From Rhodococcus sp. 14-1411-2a (GTDB taxonomy: Bacteria > Actinomycetota > Actinomycetes > Mycobacteriales > Mycobacteriaceae), in NCBI RefSeq assembly GCF_002259485.1, contig NZ_NPGA01000022.1:1-64000 (forward strand): a stretch of 64,000 nt of DNA, given 5' to 3'. How positions within the stretch are numbered: the stretch's first letter is position 1; every line of letters starts with the position of its first letter. The notes under the pieces were generated by a model. That model ran no database searches and was not told the DNA's origin. It saw only the letters and a list, made by a program, of their open reading frames with translations. This document shows positions 8,402 through 18,051 of the stretch, in pieces. Position numbers and translations under genes: made by a program.

Positions 8402-10357
8402 ATGGCAGAGTCGACGACGGCGTCCACCAGCACGAGCACGACGACAGCACGCATAGTCTGGGACACCGCAGACAAGTTCCTTCGCAACATCGTCGACGAA
8501 GAAGACTACGGAGATTTCATTCTTCCGTTCACAGTGCTGCGTCGCCTGGAATGCATGCTGGCCGACTCGAAGGAGCAGGTTACCGATTTCGTCGCCTCGC
8601 GGGGCGCGCTGCCTCCGCACCTGATCGACATCGCGGTCAAGGACCGGTTCAAGCTCAGTTTCTACAACGTCTCGCCGCTCGACCTCGCCACTATCGCGTC
8701 CGTCGACGACAACGTCGAGAAGTCGTTGAAGAGCTACATTGCTGGGTTCTCGAATAACATCGCCGACATCTGGGTCTCCTTCGACTTCGTCCGACGAGTG
8801 CAAGTCCTTGCCGAGGCAAATCGTCTGCATTCCGTCGTGAAGCACTTTTCAACGCTAGACCTCGCGCCGAGCAATGTTGAGAACACGACGATGGGCGACG
8901 TCTTTGAGGACATCATGTACCGCGCCTTCAACAAGAAGGGCAAAGCCGCGGGCAATTTCTACACGCCGCGCGACGCGATAAAGCTCATGGTCGACATCCT
9001 GATCACCAACGATGACGACACTCTCGCAGGCGAAAGCGCGGCGCGCTCTGTCTATGACCCAACTGCTGGATCCGGAGGTATGCTGCTCATCGCTCATCAC
9101 GCACTGAAACGGATGAACGACAAGATCGATGTGACGCTCTACGGCCAAGAGCTCATGCCCTCCGCTTTCGCGCTCGGCAAAGCGGACCTGCTCATCCAGG
9201 GAGGCCGACCGGACGCTATCAAGCAAGGAAATACCCTCGTAGAGGACCTCTACGAGGGACAAACTTACGACTATGTGCTTTCCAATCCGCCATTCGGAAT
9301 GGATTGGTCGGCGGACGAGAGGTCCATCCGTGATCAGGCCAAAGCGCTTGGCACGCGCTTCAGCCATGGTCTACCGAGTACGAGCGACGGGCAGATGCTG
9401 TTCCTCGCACACTGCGCATCGAAGCTCAGCCCTGCAGCGAAGAACGGCCAAGGCGGCCGCGCTGCAGTAGTCTCCAACGCCTCGCCGTTGTTCACCAGCG
9501 ATAAAGGTCCCAACGCGATACGGCAGTGGCTACTTGAATCGGACCTCATCGACGCAATTATTGCTTTGCCGATGAGTATGTTCTACGGCACAGGGATTGC
9601 CACCTACGTCTGGATTCTCGACACGAAAAAGGACCCCGAGCGCCAGGGCAAGATCCAGCTCATCGATGGCTCCGGGCAATGGGCCTCAATGCGAAAGGGC
9701 ATGGGCGACAAACGCCGTGAGATGCGTAAAGGTAACCGAACTGTGGTGCTTGAGGCGTACAAGGCGTTTGAGCACGCCGACCCCGTCATCTCGCGGGTAA
9801 TGAGACCCGAGGACTTCATGTTTCGGGACGTACCGGTTTTCAAGCAAGCCAGGCTCGCGACTCGGTTCAGCGAGACGAGTGTCGAGCTTTTACGCAAACA
9901 CCGAGACTTCGCCGACGGGTACATCCCGGTGTTGAAGTCACTGGATCGCACGCCCTGGAACGAGCTGCCGAAGTCATTCCCTCAAGCCGCGAAAGCTGCC
10001 GGGCTGAAGTCCTCCATCAGCCTTATCGGCGCAGTCATGAGCGCGTTGGCGGTGCCCGCCGCCGATGCGCCGCTGGCTGTCGACCGCAAGGGCATGCCGG
10101 TTATCGCTGACGACTGGAAAATGACTGAACGGGTACCGCTGAGCGAGGACGTAGTTGAGCATATGGAACGCGACGTGCTGCCGTTCGCTCCTGACGCGCA
10201 GTGGGATGTCAGCAAAGCCAAGCATGGCAACGAGATCCCGTTCACGCGAATCTTCTATACGCCCGAGGAGCCCCGCCTGCTCGCCGAAATCGACTCCGAT
10301 GTTCAGAAAATTATGGGCGAGCTGGCAGCGATGTTCGAGGCGGTGAGTGAGGAATGA
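8402..10357 (+). CDS. hsdM: Type I restriction-modification DNA methyltransferase subunit M
   Basis: A 651-residue N6-adenine methyltransferase subunit. An HsdM N-terminal helical domain (about 15-150) is followed by the catalytic domain with FYTPRDA at 186, SAM-binding motif I DPTAGSGG at 219 and catalytic motif IV NPPF at 295. The start at ATG 8402 fits the N-terminal domain, which begins within 20 residues. It overlaps hsdS by the ATGA at 10354-10357, so the two are translationally coupled. With two HsdS-bound copies it would methylate the host recognition site and, with HsdR, form the restriction complex. Confidence 0.97.
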   Translation: MAESTTASTSTSTTTARIVWDTADKFLRNIVDEEDYGDFILPFTVLRRLECMLADSKEQVTDFVASRGALPPHLIDIAVKDRFKLSFYNVSPLDLATIASVDDNVEKSLKSYIAGFSNNIADIWVSFDFVRRVQVLAEANRLHSVVKHFSTLDLAPSNVENTTMGDVFEDIMYRAFNKKGKAAGNFYTPRDAIKLMVDILITNDDDTLAGESAARSVYDPTAGSGGMLLIAHHALKRMNDKIDVTLYGQELMPSAFALGKADLLIQGGRPDAIKQGNTLVEDLYEGQTYDYVLSNPPFGMDWSADERSIRDQAKALGTRFSHGLPSTSDGQMLFLAHCASKLSPAAKNGQGGRAAVVSNASPLFTSDKGPNAIRQWLLESDLIDAIIALPMSMFYGTGIATYVWILDTKKDPERQGKIQLIDGSGQWASMRKGMGDKRREMRKGNRTVVLEAYKAFEHADPVISRVMRPEDFMFRDVPVFKQARLATRFSETSVELLRKHRDFADGYIPVLKSLDRTPWNELPKSFPQAAKAAGLKSSISLIGAVMSALAVPAADAPLAVDRKGMPVIADDWKMTERVPLSEDVVEHMERDVLPFAPDAQWDVSKAKHGNEIPFTRIFYTPEEPRLLAEIDSDVQKIMGELAAMFEAVSEE

Positions 10358-11556
10358 CCCAATCAGGTTCGTGGCCCCCGTCTGTACCTGCTAACTGGAC
10401 AACATGCAGGGCCCAGTATGTCCTGCAGCCGGTCTGGCGTGAACCGTTGGAAGACGACGAGATTGTTACTGCGTTCCGAGACGGTCAGGTCACTTTGCGC
10501 CGGAATCGTCGTCAAGAGGGGTTCACCAACGCATTGAAAGAAATTGGCTACCAACATATTTCACAAGGCGACTTGGTCATACATTCGATGGATGGCGGCT
10601 TCGGTGCCATTGGCGTCTCGGACTCTGACGGCAAAGCGTCTCCCGTGGTCCATGCTTATCGGAGCGACGACTGTAACCTCGAATTTCTTGCGTATTACCT
10701 GCGTGCGGCTACTGCAGCCGGCTGGATTGCGGCAAATGGTAAGGGCATCCGAGAACGTTCAACGCAGTTCGACCGTGCCGCCCTCGCGAAGCTGGAGATT
10801 TCCTTTCCGCTCAAGCCCACTCAGCGGGCCATCGCCGACTACCTCGACCGCGAGACGAGTGAAATCGACGCGATGATTGGTAAATTAGACGAACTGGCCG
10901 AAACGCTCAATGCTAGAAGGTCGGCCATGATCCAGGGCGAGACCGTAAACCGTACAGCGGTGTTTACTCGCCTGAAGTTCTGCGCCGACGTTTCGCTGGG
11001 TAAAACTGTGCAGGGTACTCAGAAGCACGACCGCGAAAGTTATGTGAACTACGTGCGTGCCGCATCTATTCAGCCCTACGGCCTTGAGCTTGACGATCAG
11101 CGCATGTGGATGAGTGACGACGAACTCAGCAAATACGATCTGCGGGCCGCAGATGTCCTAATTGTCGAAGGGGGCGGTGGCTACGGTCGGAGCGTCGTAC
11201 TCGAAGACGACATGCCTAACTGGGGGTTCCAGAACCACGTGATCCGCGTTCGCCCCCATCCAGACTCAGACGGCAGATTCCTTAACTACTGCATCAAAGG
11301 CCACTTCACGGCTGGGCTCATCGACATTATCGTCGGCGGTGCGACGATACCGGCCTTGTCTTCCCAGAAGGCTCGCGAATTGCCAGTTCCACATCTATCG
11401 CACTCGGAGCAAACGCGCATCGCCAACCATCTCGATGAGATCACCGACCAGATCGAGGTCATGATGGCGAAAGTTGCAAAGTTTAAGTCCCTGCTCGTTG
11501 AGCGCCGAGCCGCGCTCATAGCCGACGTGGTGACCGGACAGAAAGAAGTCGCATGA
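10354..11556 (+). CDS. hsdS: Type I restriction-modification specificity subunit S
   Basis: A 400-residue specificity subunit with the usual duplicated layout: target recognition domain 1 (about 10-145), conserved helix 1 (PTQRAIADYLDRETSEIDAM and following), target recognition domain 2 (about 200-345) and conserved helix 2 (HSEQTRIANHLDEITDQIEV and following). The two helices act as the spacer that sets the distance between the half-sites of a bipartite recognition sequence. The first domain is compact and starts soon after the N-terminus. It is coupled to hsdM and hsdR by 4-bp ATGA overlaps. The recognised sequence cannot be predicted here. Confidence 0.95.
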   Translation: MTQSGSWPPSVPANWTTCRAQYVLQPVWREPLEDDEIVTAFRDGQVTLRRNRRQEGFTNALKEIGYQHISQGDLVIHSMDGGFGAIGVSDSDGKASPVVHAYRSDDCNLEFLAYYLRAATAAGWIAANGKGIRERSTQFDRAALAKLEISFPLKPTQRAIADYLDRETSEIDAMIGKLDELAETLNARRSAMIQGETVNRTAVFTRLKFCADVSLGKTVQGTQKHDRESYVNYVRAASIQPYGLELDDQRMWMSDDELSKYDLRAADVLIVEGGGGYGRSVVLEDDMPNWGFQNHVIRVRPHPDSDGRFLNYCIKGHFTAGLIDIIVGGATIPALSSQKARELPVPHLSHSEQTRIANHLDEITDQIEVMMAKVAKFKSLLVERRAALIADVVTGQKEVA

Positions 11557-14500
11557 GCCACGAGCAACTAATGGAACGAGAGTTTGAAAGCAACCTCTGC
11601 GCCGAACTTGCCGAGCGTGGGTGGCGGTACGAGGACAGCGGCAAGCCGACCGGCTGGAACATCGCCCTCGCTATGGTCGATGACGACGTGCTGCACTGGC
11701 TCAGCAGCCAGTACCCAGGTGAGTTCGAGAAGGCCGTGCCGGGTGATCTTGTCGACGAGCAGAAGTTAGACGCTGAGCGCAAGCTGCTCCAGCACGTCAC
11801 TAAAGAACTCGCCAAGACAACCAAGATGGACCCGACCACCGGGCATCCGGTCGGCGGGTTGCTCGGTGTACTACGCAAGGGCTTCATCTACGCCCAGATC
11901 GGCCGTCCTGCCGCGAAATTCGGGCCGATGATGGCCTTCCCACCAGCAAACCCCAACTTGACCGAGGTGGTAGAGGCTGCGGCTGCTGTTCGTCTGCGCA
12001 TCCTCCGCCAGGTTCGCTTCGACACGACGTCCAATGAGACCTTCGACGTGGTACTCACCGCCAACGGACTACCAGTCGCGACCCTGGAGTTGAAGACCGA
12101 CAACACTCAGACGGTCAACCACGCGATCCGGCAGTACAAAGAAGATCGGAAGCCAGGCAAGAACCGTGCACTACTCGCGCCGGGGCGCGCGCTGGTCCAT
12201 TTTGCGGTGTCCAACGACCTCGTCTATATGACCACGAAACTCCAGGGCGGGGACACAGTGTTTTTGCCCTTCAACAAGGGCAACGAAGGCCACGGGGGCA
12301 ACCCACCATCGAGCACAGGCTCCTCGACGAACTATCTATGGCGTGAGATCCTCGACCGCCCGATGTTCATGCGCATCCTCAAAGACTTCGCACTCTTCGA
12401 GCCAAGCAAGGCCGGCAAAAACGAAGGACGTCTAGTTTTTCCTCGCTTCCACCAGCTACGCGCTGTCGAGCGAGTCGTTGCCGACATCGAGACCAACGGC
12501 ACCGGGAAGCGCTATCTGATCTGGCACTCGGCTGGTTCAGGGAAGACGAAGACCATCGCTTGGCTCAGCCATCGACTGATCCGCCACATGAGCCCCGATT
12601 CGAAGTCGACGTTCGACTCGGTCATTGTCGTCACCGACCGCACCGTGCTCGACGAGAACATCCGCGAAGACATGAACCTTGTGCAGTCGAGCAAGGGCCT
12701 CGTCGTGGCCGTTGGCGAGAAGTCGGGTGCCAAGTCGCCGCAGCTCAAGAAATCGCTGCTTGAGGGCGATCACATCATCACGTGCACCCTACAGACGTTC
12801 CCCGAAGTCATGAAACTCATCGAGGACACCCAAGAGCTGCGCGGCAGGCACTGGGCCGTGGTGGCGGACGAGGCGCATTCCTCGCAGTCTGGTTCCACTG
12901 CGCGTCAGCTAAAGGAGCTGCTGGCGGACGTCGAGCTTGACGCCGACGAGGACACCATCAGCGCCGATGACCTGTTGTTGGCTAAGGATTCGGCGATTGC
13001 AGCCTCTAGCAACATCACGTTTGTCGCGCTCACCGCGACTCCGAAGGCAAAGACGCTGCGCCTGTTCGGCACCGAGCGAGATGGCCGCTGGGAAGCCTTC
13101 GACACCTACACGATGGCCCAGGCGATCGAGGAGGGCTTCATCCTCGATGTGCTGACCAACTACTCGACGTACGACATGTTCCTCCGGGTGAAGAACACGC
13201 TTGAGGCGGAAGGGTCCGAGACCGAGATCCGGGTTAATACAGGCGAGGCAGTCTCAAATATCGTGCGCTACGCCCGTCTCCACCCGACCGCGATCGCGCA
13301 GAAAGTCCGCGTCGTGATCGAGCACTTCCGGCGGAACGTGATGCAGATGCTCGGCGGTGAGGCAAAGGCCATGGTCGTAACAAGCTCGCGGATGGAGGCG
13401 CTGAGCTGGTCGAGGAAGATGGACGACTACATCGCGACCCAGGGTTACACCGACATGAGCACGTTGGTGGCTTTCTCCGGCGCGCTTACCGATGAGACAG
13501 GCGAGAGTGTCACCGAAGTCTCGGTCAACGGTCGCGGCGGAGTCGCCAAAGCGTTTCGAGAGGAGGGCATCTACCGGGTTCTTATCGTGGCCAACAAGTT
13601 CCAGACAGGTTTCGATGAGCCGCGCCTCATGGCAATGTATGTCGACAAGAAGCTCTCCGGCGTCGCCACGGTCCAGACCCTTTCCAGGCTGAACCGCATG
13701 TATCCGGGCAAGACCGCCCCGATGGTTGTCGACTTCCGCAACACCCCAGCGAGCGTTCAGGAAGATTTCAAGCTCTACTACGTAGATGCTTACGTTGACG
13801 GAGACGTCGATCCCAACGCGCTGTACACGATCGGCGAGCGGCTGGACACGGCTGCGCTCTACGACCAAGACGAGATGGATAAAGTCGCTAAAGCCTTCCT
13901 GAGCGACGCCGGAGGGGAAGCGATCGCTAAGGCTCTCTCGCCGATCAAAAACCGCTGGAGTGGCCGTTGGCGGCAGGCTGTGCTGACTAAAGACAAAGAG
14001 CAGAGGGAAGCTCTCAACGGCTTCCGGACGGACGTGCTCAGCTACCGCAACGCGTGGCAGTTTCTCAGCCAGATCGTCGACTACCAGGACCCCGAGCTAC
14101 ACCGTCGAGCGATCCTTGCAACCTTGCTAGGGCGCAACCTCCACACCGACGACATTGACTACGACGACAGCTACCTTGAGGGCGTGCAGCTTTCGGGAGT
14201 CAAGCTCGTGCCGTCCGCTATTAGTGAGGACCACTCGTTGAGCGAGGGCAGCAGCGAAGGGATCAAGCTTCCAACGTTCGAAGGTGAGCACAAGCCGGGG
14301 AACACGCCGAAACGCGGCCCCTTGGACGAGGCCATCGACAAAGTGAACGAAATGTTCCAAGCCAAGGGCGTGGACGTGAGCCCCAAGAGCGTCTCCGGCT
14401 TCATCACGACTTTCTGGGGGTTCCTCGACACAAACGAAGAGGCCGTGGCGATGGCAAAGAACAACACCGTCGCGCAGCTCAAGGCTTCCGAAGGATTCAG

Positions 14501-14672
14501 CGGAGCCGTTGGACTCGCTGTACTAAAGACGGTGAGCGAGTCGCAGGAGATCCAGTCCTACATGACCGACCCTGCGTTTCTTGAACAGATCGCCGAGATC
14601 GCCGCGGACGCCCTTCATACCCAACATCGCGCTGATCCGGGCTCAATGGTCGAGTCGGAGTTGGAGTCATGA
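11553..14672 (+). CDS. hsdR: Type I restriction endonuclease subunit R
   Basis: A 1039-residue motor and nuclease subunit. The N-terminal PD-(D/E)xK nuclease includes E179-L-K181 (LELKTDN). The SF2 translocase follows with Walker A GSGKT (Lys331), the DEAH box at 439-442 and the TATPKA motif; a second RecA-like lobe includes TGFDEPRL, and a helical C-terminal domain docks to HsdM. HsdR translocates DNA past an unmethylated site and cuts at a distance. Length and motif order are normal, and no disruption is seen, so the system looks intact. It overlaps hsdS upstream and the HTH gene downstream by ATGA. Confidence 0.97.
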   Translation: MSHEQLMEREFESNLCAELAERGWRYEDSGKPTGWNIALAMVDDDVLHWLSSQYPGEFEKAVPGDLVDEQKLDAERKLLQHVTKELAKTTKMDPTTGHPVGGLLGVLRKGFIYAQIGRPAAKFGPMMAFPPANPNLTEVVEAAAAVRLRILRQVRFDTTSNETFDVVLTANGLPVATLELKTDNTQTVNHAIRQYKEDRKPGKNRALLAPGRALVHFAVSNDLVYMTTKLQGGDTVFLPFNKGNEGHGGNPPSSTGSSTNYLWREILDRPMFMRILKDFALFEPSKAGKNEGRLVFPRFHQLRAVERVVADIETNGTGKRYLIWHSAGSGKTKTIAWLSHRLIRHMSPDSKSTFDSVIVVTDRTVLDENIREDMNLVQSSKGLVVAVGEKSGAKSPQLKKSLLEGDHIITCTLQTFPEVMKLIEDTQELRGRHWAVVADEAHSSQSGSTARQLKELLADVELDADEDTISADDLLLAKDSAIAASSNITFVALTATPKAKTLRLFGTERDGRWEAFDTYTMAQAIEEGFILDVLTNYSTYDMFLRVKNTLEAEGSETEIRVNTGEAVSNIVRYARLHPTAIAQKVRVVIEHFRRNVMQMLGGEAKAMVVTSSRMEALSWSRKMDDYIATQGYTDMSTLVAFSGALTDETGESVTEVSVNGRGGVAKAFREEGIYRVLIVANKFQTGFDEPRLMAMYVDKKLSGVATVQTLSRLNRMYPGKTAPMVVDFRNTPASVQEDFKLYYVDAYVDGDVDPNALYTIGERLDTAALYDQDEMDKVAKAFLSDAGGEAIAKALSPIKNRWSGRWRQAVLTKDKEQREALNGFRTDVLSYRNAWQFLSQIVDYQDPELHRRAILATLLGRNLHTDDIDYDDSYLEGVQLSGVKLVPSAISEDHSLSEGSSEGIKLPTFEGEHKPGNTPKRGPLDEAIDKVNEMFQAKGVDVSPKSVSGFITTFWGFLDTNEEAVAMAKNNTVAQLKASEGFSGAVGLAVLKTVSESQEIQSYMTDPAFLEQIAEIAADALHTQHRADPGSMVESELES

Positions 14673-14869
14673 GCGAGCCCGGGCAGGTGGGCTTTGGCGA
14701 AACCATCCGCTACGCCCGCAAGAAACACGGCTGGTCGCAGGCGGAGCTTGGCGAGAAATCGGGGGTTTCCCGCCCGACAATCGCGCGAGTGGAGGCGAAC
14801 TACGATGTCACGACCGCTACGATTGCCAAGATTGCCCAGGCATTGGGGCTCACACTGGAGCTGAAGTGA
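14669..14869 (+). CDS. XRE-family HTH regulator (HipB-like) coupled to hsdR
   Basis: A 66-residue protein that is almost entirely one Cro/C1-type HTH: FGETIRYARKKHGWSQAELG, then SGVSRPTIARVEAN and TIAKIAQALGL. The short size resembles HipB-type antitoxin regulators or R-M controller (C) proteins. It overlaps the hsdR stop by ATGA, so it is made with the R-M operon. Being last in the operon it is more likely a feedback regulator than an early C protein. A short frame just downstream (14894) might be a partner. No HipA-like kinase is present, so a toxin-antitoxin role is not supported. Confidence 0.9.
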   Translation: MSEPGQVGFGETIRYARKKHGWSQAELGEKSGVSRPTIARVEANYDVTTATIAKIAQALGLTLELK

Positions 14870-14893
14870 CAAACAGCGCTACATCAGTCCACT

Positions 14894-15073
14894 GTGCGCA
14901 TACCAGACTCGAAAATCACTGAAAAATTCGCCATCGAACATTTCCTACGGTCCTCAAAGGCCTGGACAGCGGGCCGGCTATGGATGGTGCCTATGGAAAT
15001 GTGGCTAGAGAGCAGACTCGACAAAAAGCTGTACCGAATCCCGAAGACGTTCGGGGCTAACCAAATGGCCTGA
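14894..15073 (+). CDS. Possible 59-residue protein after the HTH gene
   Basis: The frame from GTG 14894 has natural composition (MRIPDSKITEKFAIEHFLRS at the start, then Trp/Met-rich and basic segments, ending FGANQMA). It begins 25 bp after the HTH gene on the same strand. No ribosome binding site is visible and I recognise no family. It could be a small effector of the HTH gene or a relic of a longer gene. Confidence 0.4.
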   Translation: MRIPDSKITEKFAIEHFLRSSKAWTAGRLWMVPMEMWLESRLDKKLYRIPKTFGANQMA

Positions 15074-15159
15074 CATAAGGGCTGCTTATCGGTCGCGGCC
15101 ACGCTGTCATCAGGCCCTGGGACTGCGCTGGCGTTTGCCGTCTCGACGTGCCCGATGGT

Positions 15160-15780
15160 TCAGGCGCGTTCGACCTGGACAGCGCGGGTGGCGCGCAGCC
15201 ACCGACCTAGATAGGCCGAGGAGGCGGCTAGGTCGGGGCGGTCGGTGAGGTAGTCGGTGAACCAGCCCGACAGGCCGTCCCAGTGTTGCGCGTCGCCGGG
15301 TGGGTGCAGCGTCCAGCCGAGCTCGGGCAGGGTCCAGTGCGCTTTGGCGGAGTTGCGCAGCATCGAGGTGGTCACCCAGTTCGAGGCCTCGTCGGCTCCC
15401 CCGCGGGCGACCGGATGGATGTGATCGATGGTCGGGAACAGCTCCCAGAACGCGAAATGGGTCTCGGTCATCTTCCAATTCGAATGTGCGGGAAAGTCGT
15501 TCGGCAGCACGACCGACAGCAACCTCAATGCTCCCGGGTGAATCAATTGGTCGCCGGAGTAGCGGTCGAGGAATCCGTCGCGGTAGAACGTGCGCAGCAT
15601 CTCGGGGAGAGTGTATCGGCGTTGCGCTGCCGTGCCGACGACGTGTGGGTAGTCGGTGCCGATGATGGCCTTGGCGGCGTCAGCGTCTCCGGCGGTCAGG
15701 GCCGCGCAGGCCCGGGCGAGGACGTCCGCTTTCTGTGGCGGCCGGGCCGATTCGGAGGCCACGACGATGTCGCCGGTCAT
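15160..15780 (-). CDS. HNH endonuclease-like protein
   Basis: A 206-residue protein. The C-terminal half has an HNH-type signature: IDHIHPVARGGADEASNW, with the D-H pair, the conserved G-G-x-D and the Asn (residues about 115-135), followed by a helical region. The N-terminal 70 residues (ALTAGDADAAKAIIGTDYPH) look like a helical domain unrelated to the nuclease. Such proteins occur among R-M and defence genes and are often annotated as HNH endonucleases. It points toward the R-M operon but is not coupled to it. No strong ribosome binding site precedes ATG 15780. The target is unknown. Confidence 0.78.
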   Translation of the reverse strand: MTGDIVVASESARPPQKADVLARACAALTAGDADAAKAIIGTDYPHVVGTAAQRRYTLPEMLRTFYRDGFLDRYSGDQLIHPGALRLLSVVLPNDFPAHSNWKMTETHFAFWELFPTIDHIHPVARGGADEASNWVTTSMLRNSAKAHWTLPELGWTLHPPGDAQHWDGLSGWFTDYLTDRPDLAASSAYLGRWLRATRAVQVERA

Positions 15781-15832
15781 GCGGGAAGCTCATTGATGCG
15801 GGCGACCGGGTCGATGGCCGAACACGTTGCCG

Positions 15833-16447
15833 CTACAGCGGCCATTCCCACCCTCCCTGGCCAGGCTCCATGACAACTGGCTGGAACACGATCGTGGTCG
15901 AATCAGTTGGAACGTCGAGCACCATGAAACCTTCGTACGTGGATGCAGGCGACAGCTGCGAAGGGATCGAATTGTTGGACTCGGCGCACACCCATGCCGC
16001 CGGCGACGTAATTTCGGGAATTGTCACTCCCGATTCAAGAACGGCCGAAAACGAATCGGGAGTGAACATGCCCATGTATTGCGCTACGTTCACACCAGGC
16101 AAGATCTCGACTCGAATGGGGAATGCCAGGATCGATCCGAACTCCGGCTGGTACTGCGTCGTCGAGCATTCCGACGCAGGTATTGGCGCTCCGACCACGA
16201 ATTCGACCTCACAGGGAAACCCGCCGCCGCTCTCGCAGCCAAGGCCCGCCCGTTCGTCGAACGCCTTGACCTTGTTCCCTCTCGGACTCTCGCCGGTGTT
16301 TGCAGTCGCTGTAGGAGAACTTGTCGATTCGGAAGTCGCTGCTTGCTGCGTAGGCCGATCCAGCTCCGCTGTCGTCTGTCCGTCGGATGAACATCCGACC
16401 GCGAACAGAAAACTCGCCACACCCACTGCGACGACACTTTTCTTCAA
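15833..16447 (-). CDS. Predicted lipoprotein, family unknown
   Basis: A 204-residue exported protein. I choose the TTG at 16447: GAGGA lies 7 nt upstream and the protein then begins LKKSVVAVGVASFLFAVGCS, a standard lipoprotein signal with the lipobox Cys at about residue 19. A Ser/Thr/Gln-rich linker (20-55) leads to a domain with several cysteines (GLGCESGGGFPCEVEF, SECSTT, AWVCAES). I do not recognise the family. A C-terminal relic of a close relative lies at 18943-19200 on the other strand (VCAES / MCES, YEGFMVLDV / YQGFRVLNL), so the gene has been duplicated. Envelope location is inferred from the lipobox. Confidence 0.75.
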   Translation of the reverse strand: MKKSVVAVGVASFLFAVGCSSDGQTTAELDRPTQQAATSESTSSPTATANTGESPRGNKVKAFDERAGLGCESGGGFPCEVEFVVGAPIPASECSTTQYQPEFGSILAFPIRVEILPGVNVAQYMGMFTPDSFSAVLESGVTIPEITSPAAWVCAESNNSIPSQLSPASTYEGFMVLDVPTDSTTIVFQPVVMEPGQGGWEWPL

Positions 16448-16481
16448 GAGACCATCCTCGTAACCAGCACTCCGGGGCACT

Positions 16482-16773
16482 TCAAATTTCTCGACTCATT
16501 GAAGCACCAGAAGCTTTGGGTTGGAGGAGCATCGAACCGACCGGCGCGGCGAAACTTCCGTATCGAGAAGAACGTAGCCGCGCGCTGGTCGATCGGCCGA
16601 TACCAGTGCGTACGGCAAGCGCGCCGCGTGCGTCGTCGATCGCGAGTCGGTAGCGCCCGACCGGTAGCGCCGAGTCTTTAACTGCGGAATCACTCACGGA
16701 CGCAGCCACCTCTGTCACGCAGTCCAGTCCAACGACGACCTAGAACGCCAAGGGTTGCGTTTGCGAACGCACA
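16482..16773. other. Intergenic stretch with weak minus-strand frame
   Basis: A minus-strand frame (16482-16718) contains a readable stretch around VGRYRLAIDDARGALAVRTG, while a second readable stretch (RGYVLLDTEVS) is in another frame. This may be a frameshifted relic. I see no intact gene. Confidence 0.35.
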
Positions 16774-16838
16774 GTATGGAACATTATGACTACTTATGGA
16801 CAGAACACCATAAATGACTATAGTTCTCCATATGGACC
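16774..16838. promoter_or_regulatory. AT-rich promoter region with three TATGGA repeats
   Basis: TATGGA occurs at 16775, 16795 and 16830. The last overlaps the palindrome TCCATATGGA at the alternative ATG, and its inverted form GTTCTCCATA mirrors TATGGACAGAAC. TTATGG and CCATAA also form an inverted repeat around ACAGAACA at 16794-16813. The cluster lies directly before the ATPase gene and looks like an operator. Confidence 0.5.
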
Positions 16839-18004
16839 CCGCCTTGAATCCCTTCAAACCAGGATCAGGACTGCGGCCACCAGCGCTGGAGGGGCGAACC
16901 CGCCAACGCGAAGAATTCGACCTTCTCGTGGCTCGGAGCAAGAACCGCAACTATGACCGCGGCATGATCCTGTCCGGCCTCCGCGGTGTCGGCAAAACCA
17001 CCCTTCTCAACAACTTGTCCGAGCACGCCGAACGTCAAGGTTGGTTGACGATTGGCCTCGAGGCGCGACCCAACGAGTCCGGCGTCAGCGCCGTGCGCGC
17101 CAAGCTCGGGTCCGAACTCGCCGCCGGCCTGCGCCGGTTCAGCCGCAAACATCAGATGCAGAAGGCGCTCGATGACCTGATCTCCCTCGCCCGCGGGTTC
17201 ACCCTCGGTGTCGGCCTGGGACCGGCGAAGGTCGAAGTGTCGCTCGATCACGGTGCCGCCAGCGGAGACATCGACCTCGATCTCGAAGAACTCGTCGAGG
17301 CGATCAGCGCCGCGATGAAGAAGAAGGGCACCGCGTTCGGGCTGTTCATCGACGAGATGCAGGACCTCGATTCCGATCTCCTCGGCGCGTTGCTGTCGGT
17401 GCAGCATCGGGCCAGCCAGCGGGAGTGGCCGTTCTTCGTCATCGGCGCGGGTCTGCCCAACCTTCCGTCGGTGCTCGCCGACAACCGGTCCTACGCGGAG
17501 CGGCAGTTCGCCTACAGCACCATCGGTCCCCTGGCACCGGCCGATGCCGCCGAAGCTCTGGAGATCCCAGTCAACCAGCACGGCGGGTCCTTCACCCCCG
17601 ATGCCCTGGCCCTTCTCGTCGAGGCCAGCGGCGGGTACCCGTACTTCCTGCAGGAATACGGCAAAGCCGTCTGGAACGTTGCTGCCACAGCAGTATTCGA
17701 CGAAGACGACGCCCATCTCGCGGTCGAGGAAGGACGACGGGCACTGGACGAGGGATTCTTCCCCTCACGATGGAATCGCCCCTCCGACAGGGAGCGCCGC
17801 TACATGCGCGCGATAGCACTTGCCTCAGACGAGGCACCGCGTTCGGGAGTCGTCGCCGCGGCGATGGGACAAACGACGACCGGTGTCAGCGACGTCCGCG
17901 ACTCCCTGATCCGCAAAGGCCTGATCTGGTCCCCCGAACACGGCCGGATCGCGTTCACCGTGCCGGGGATGTCGGACTTCATCCGGCGCCAGCCCACCGA
18001 CTGA
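16814..18004 (+). CDS. AAA ATPase (ORC/archaeal-ATPase type), function unknown
   Basis: A 396-residue P-loop protein. Walker A is GLRGVGKTT (Lys61) and Walker B is LFIDEMQDL (Asp180-Glu181). An arginine-rich sensor segment and a C-terminal winged-helix-like region (about 325-390, GVSDVRDSLIRKGLIWSPEH) complete an ORC/Cdc6-like or STAND-related ATPase layout. An alternative start, ATG 16832, lies within the palindrome TCCATATGGA. Proteins of this type occur as single genes in actinobacteria and as partners in toxin-antitoxin or defence loci, but no partner is clear here. The following gene (18052) is on the same strand 47 bp away and may be co-transcribed. Confidence 0.82.
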   Translation: MTIVLHMDPALNPFKPGSGLRPPALEGRTRQREEFDLLVARSKNRNYDRGMILSGLRGVGKTTLLNNLSEHAERQGWLTIGLEARPNESGVSAVRAKLGSELAAGLRRFSRKHQMQKALDDLISLARGFTLGVGLGPAKVEVSLDHGAASGDIDLDLEELVEAISAAMKKKGTAFGLFIDEMQDLDSDLLGALLSVQHRASQREWPFFVIGAGLPNLPSVLADNRSYAERQFAYSTIGPLAPADAAEALEIPVNQHGGSFTPDALALLVEASGGYPYFLQEYGKAVWNVAATAVFDEDDAHLAVEEGRRALDEGFFPSRWNRPSDRERRYMRAIALASDEAPRSGVVAAAMGQTTTGVSDVRDSLIRKGLIWSPEHGRIAFTVPGMSDFIRRQPTD

Positions 18005-18051
18005 AAAGCCCTGCGATTGCCCAGCGCAGCGCTGTGCACGATCCTGTAGCG

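Noticed and set aside
14669-15073. HipBA toxin-antitoxin module after the R-M operon
   Set aside because: The HTH protein is HipB-like, but no HipA kinase follows; the next frame has only 59 codons and no kinase motif.
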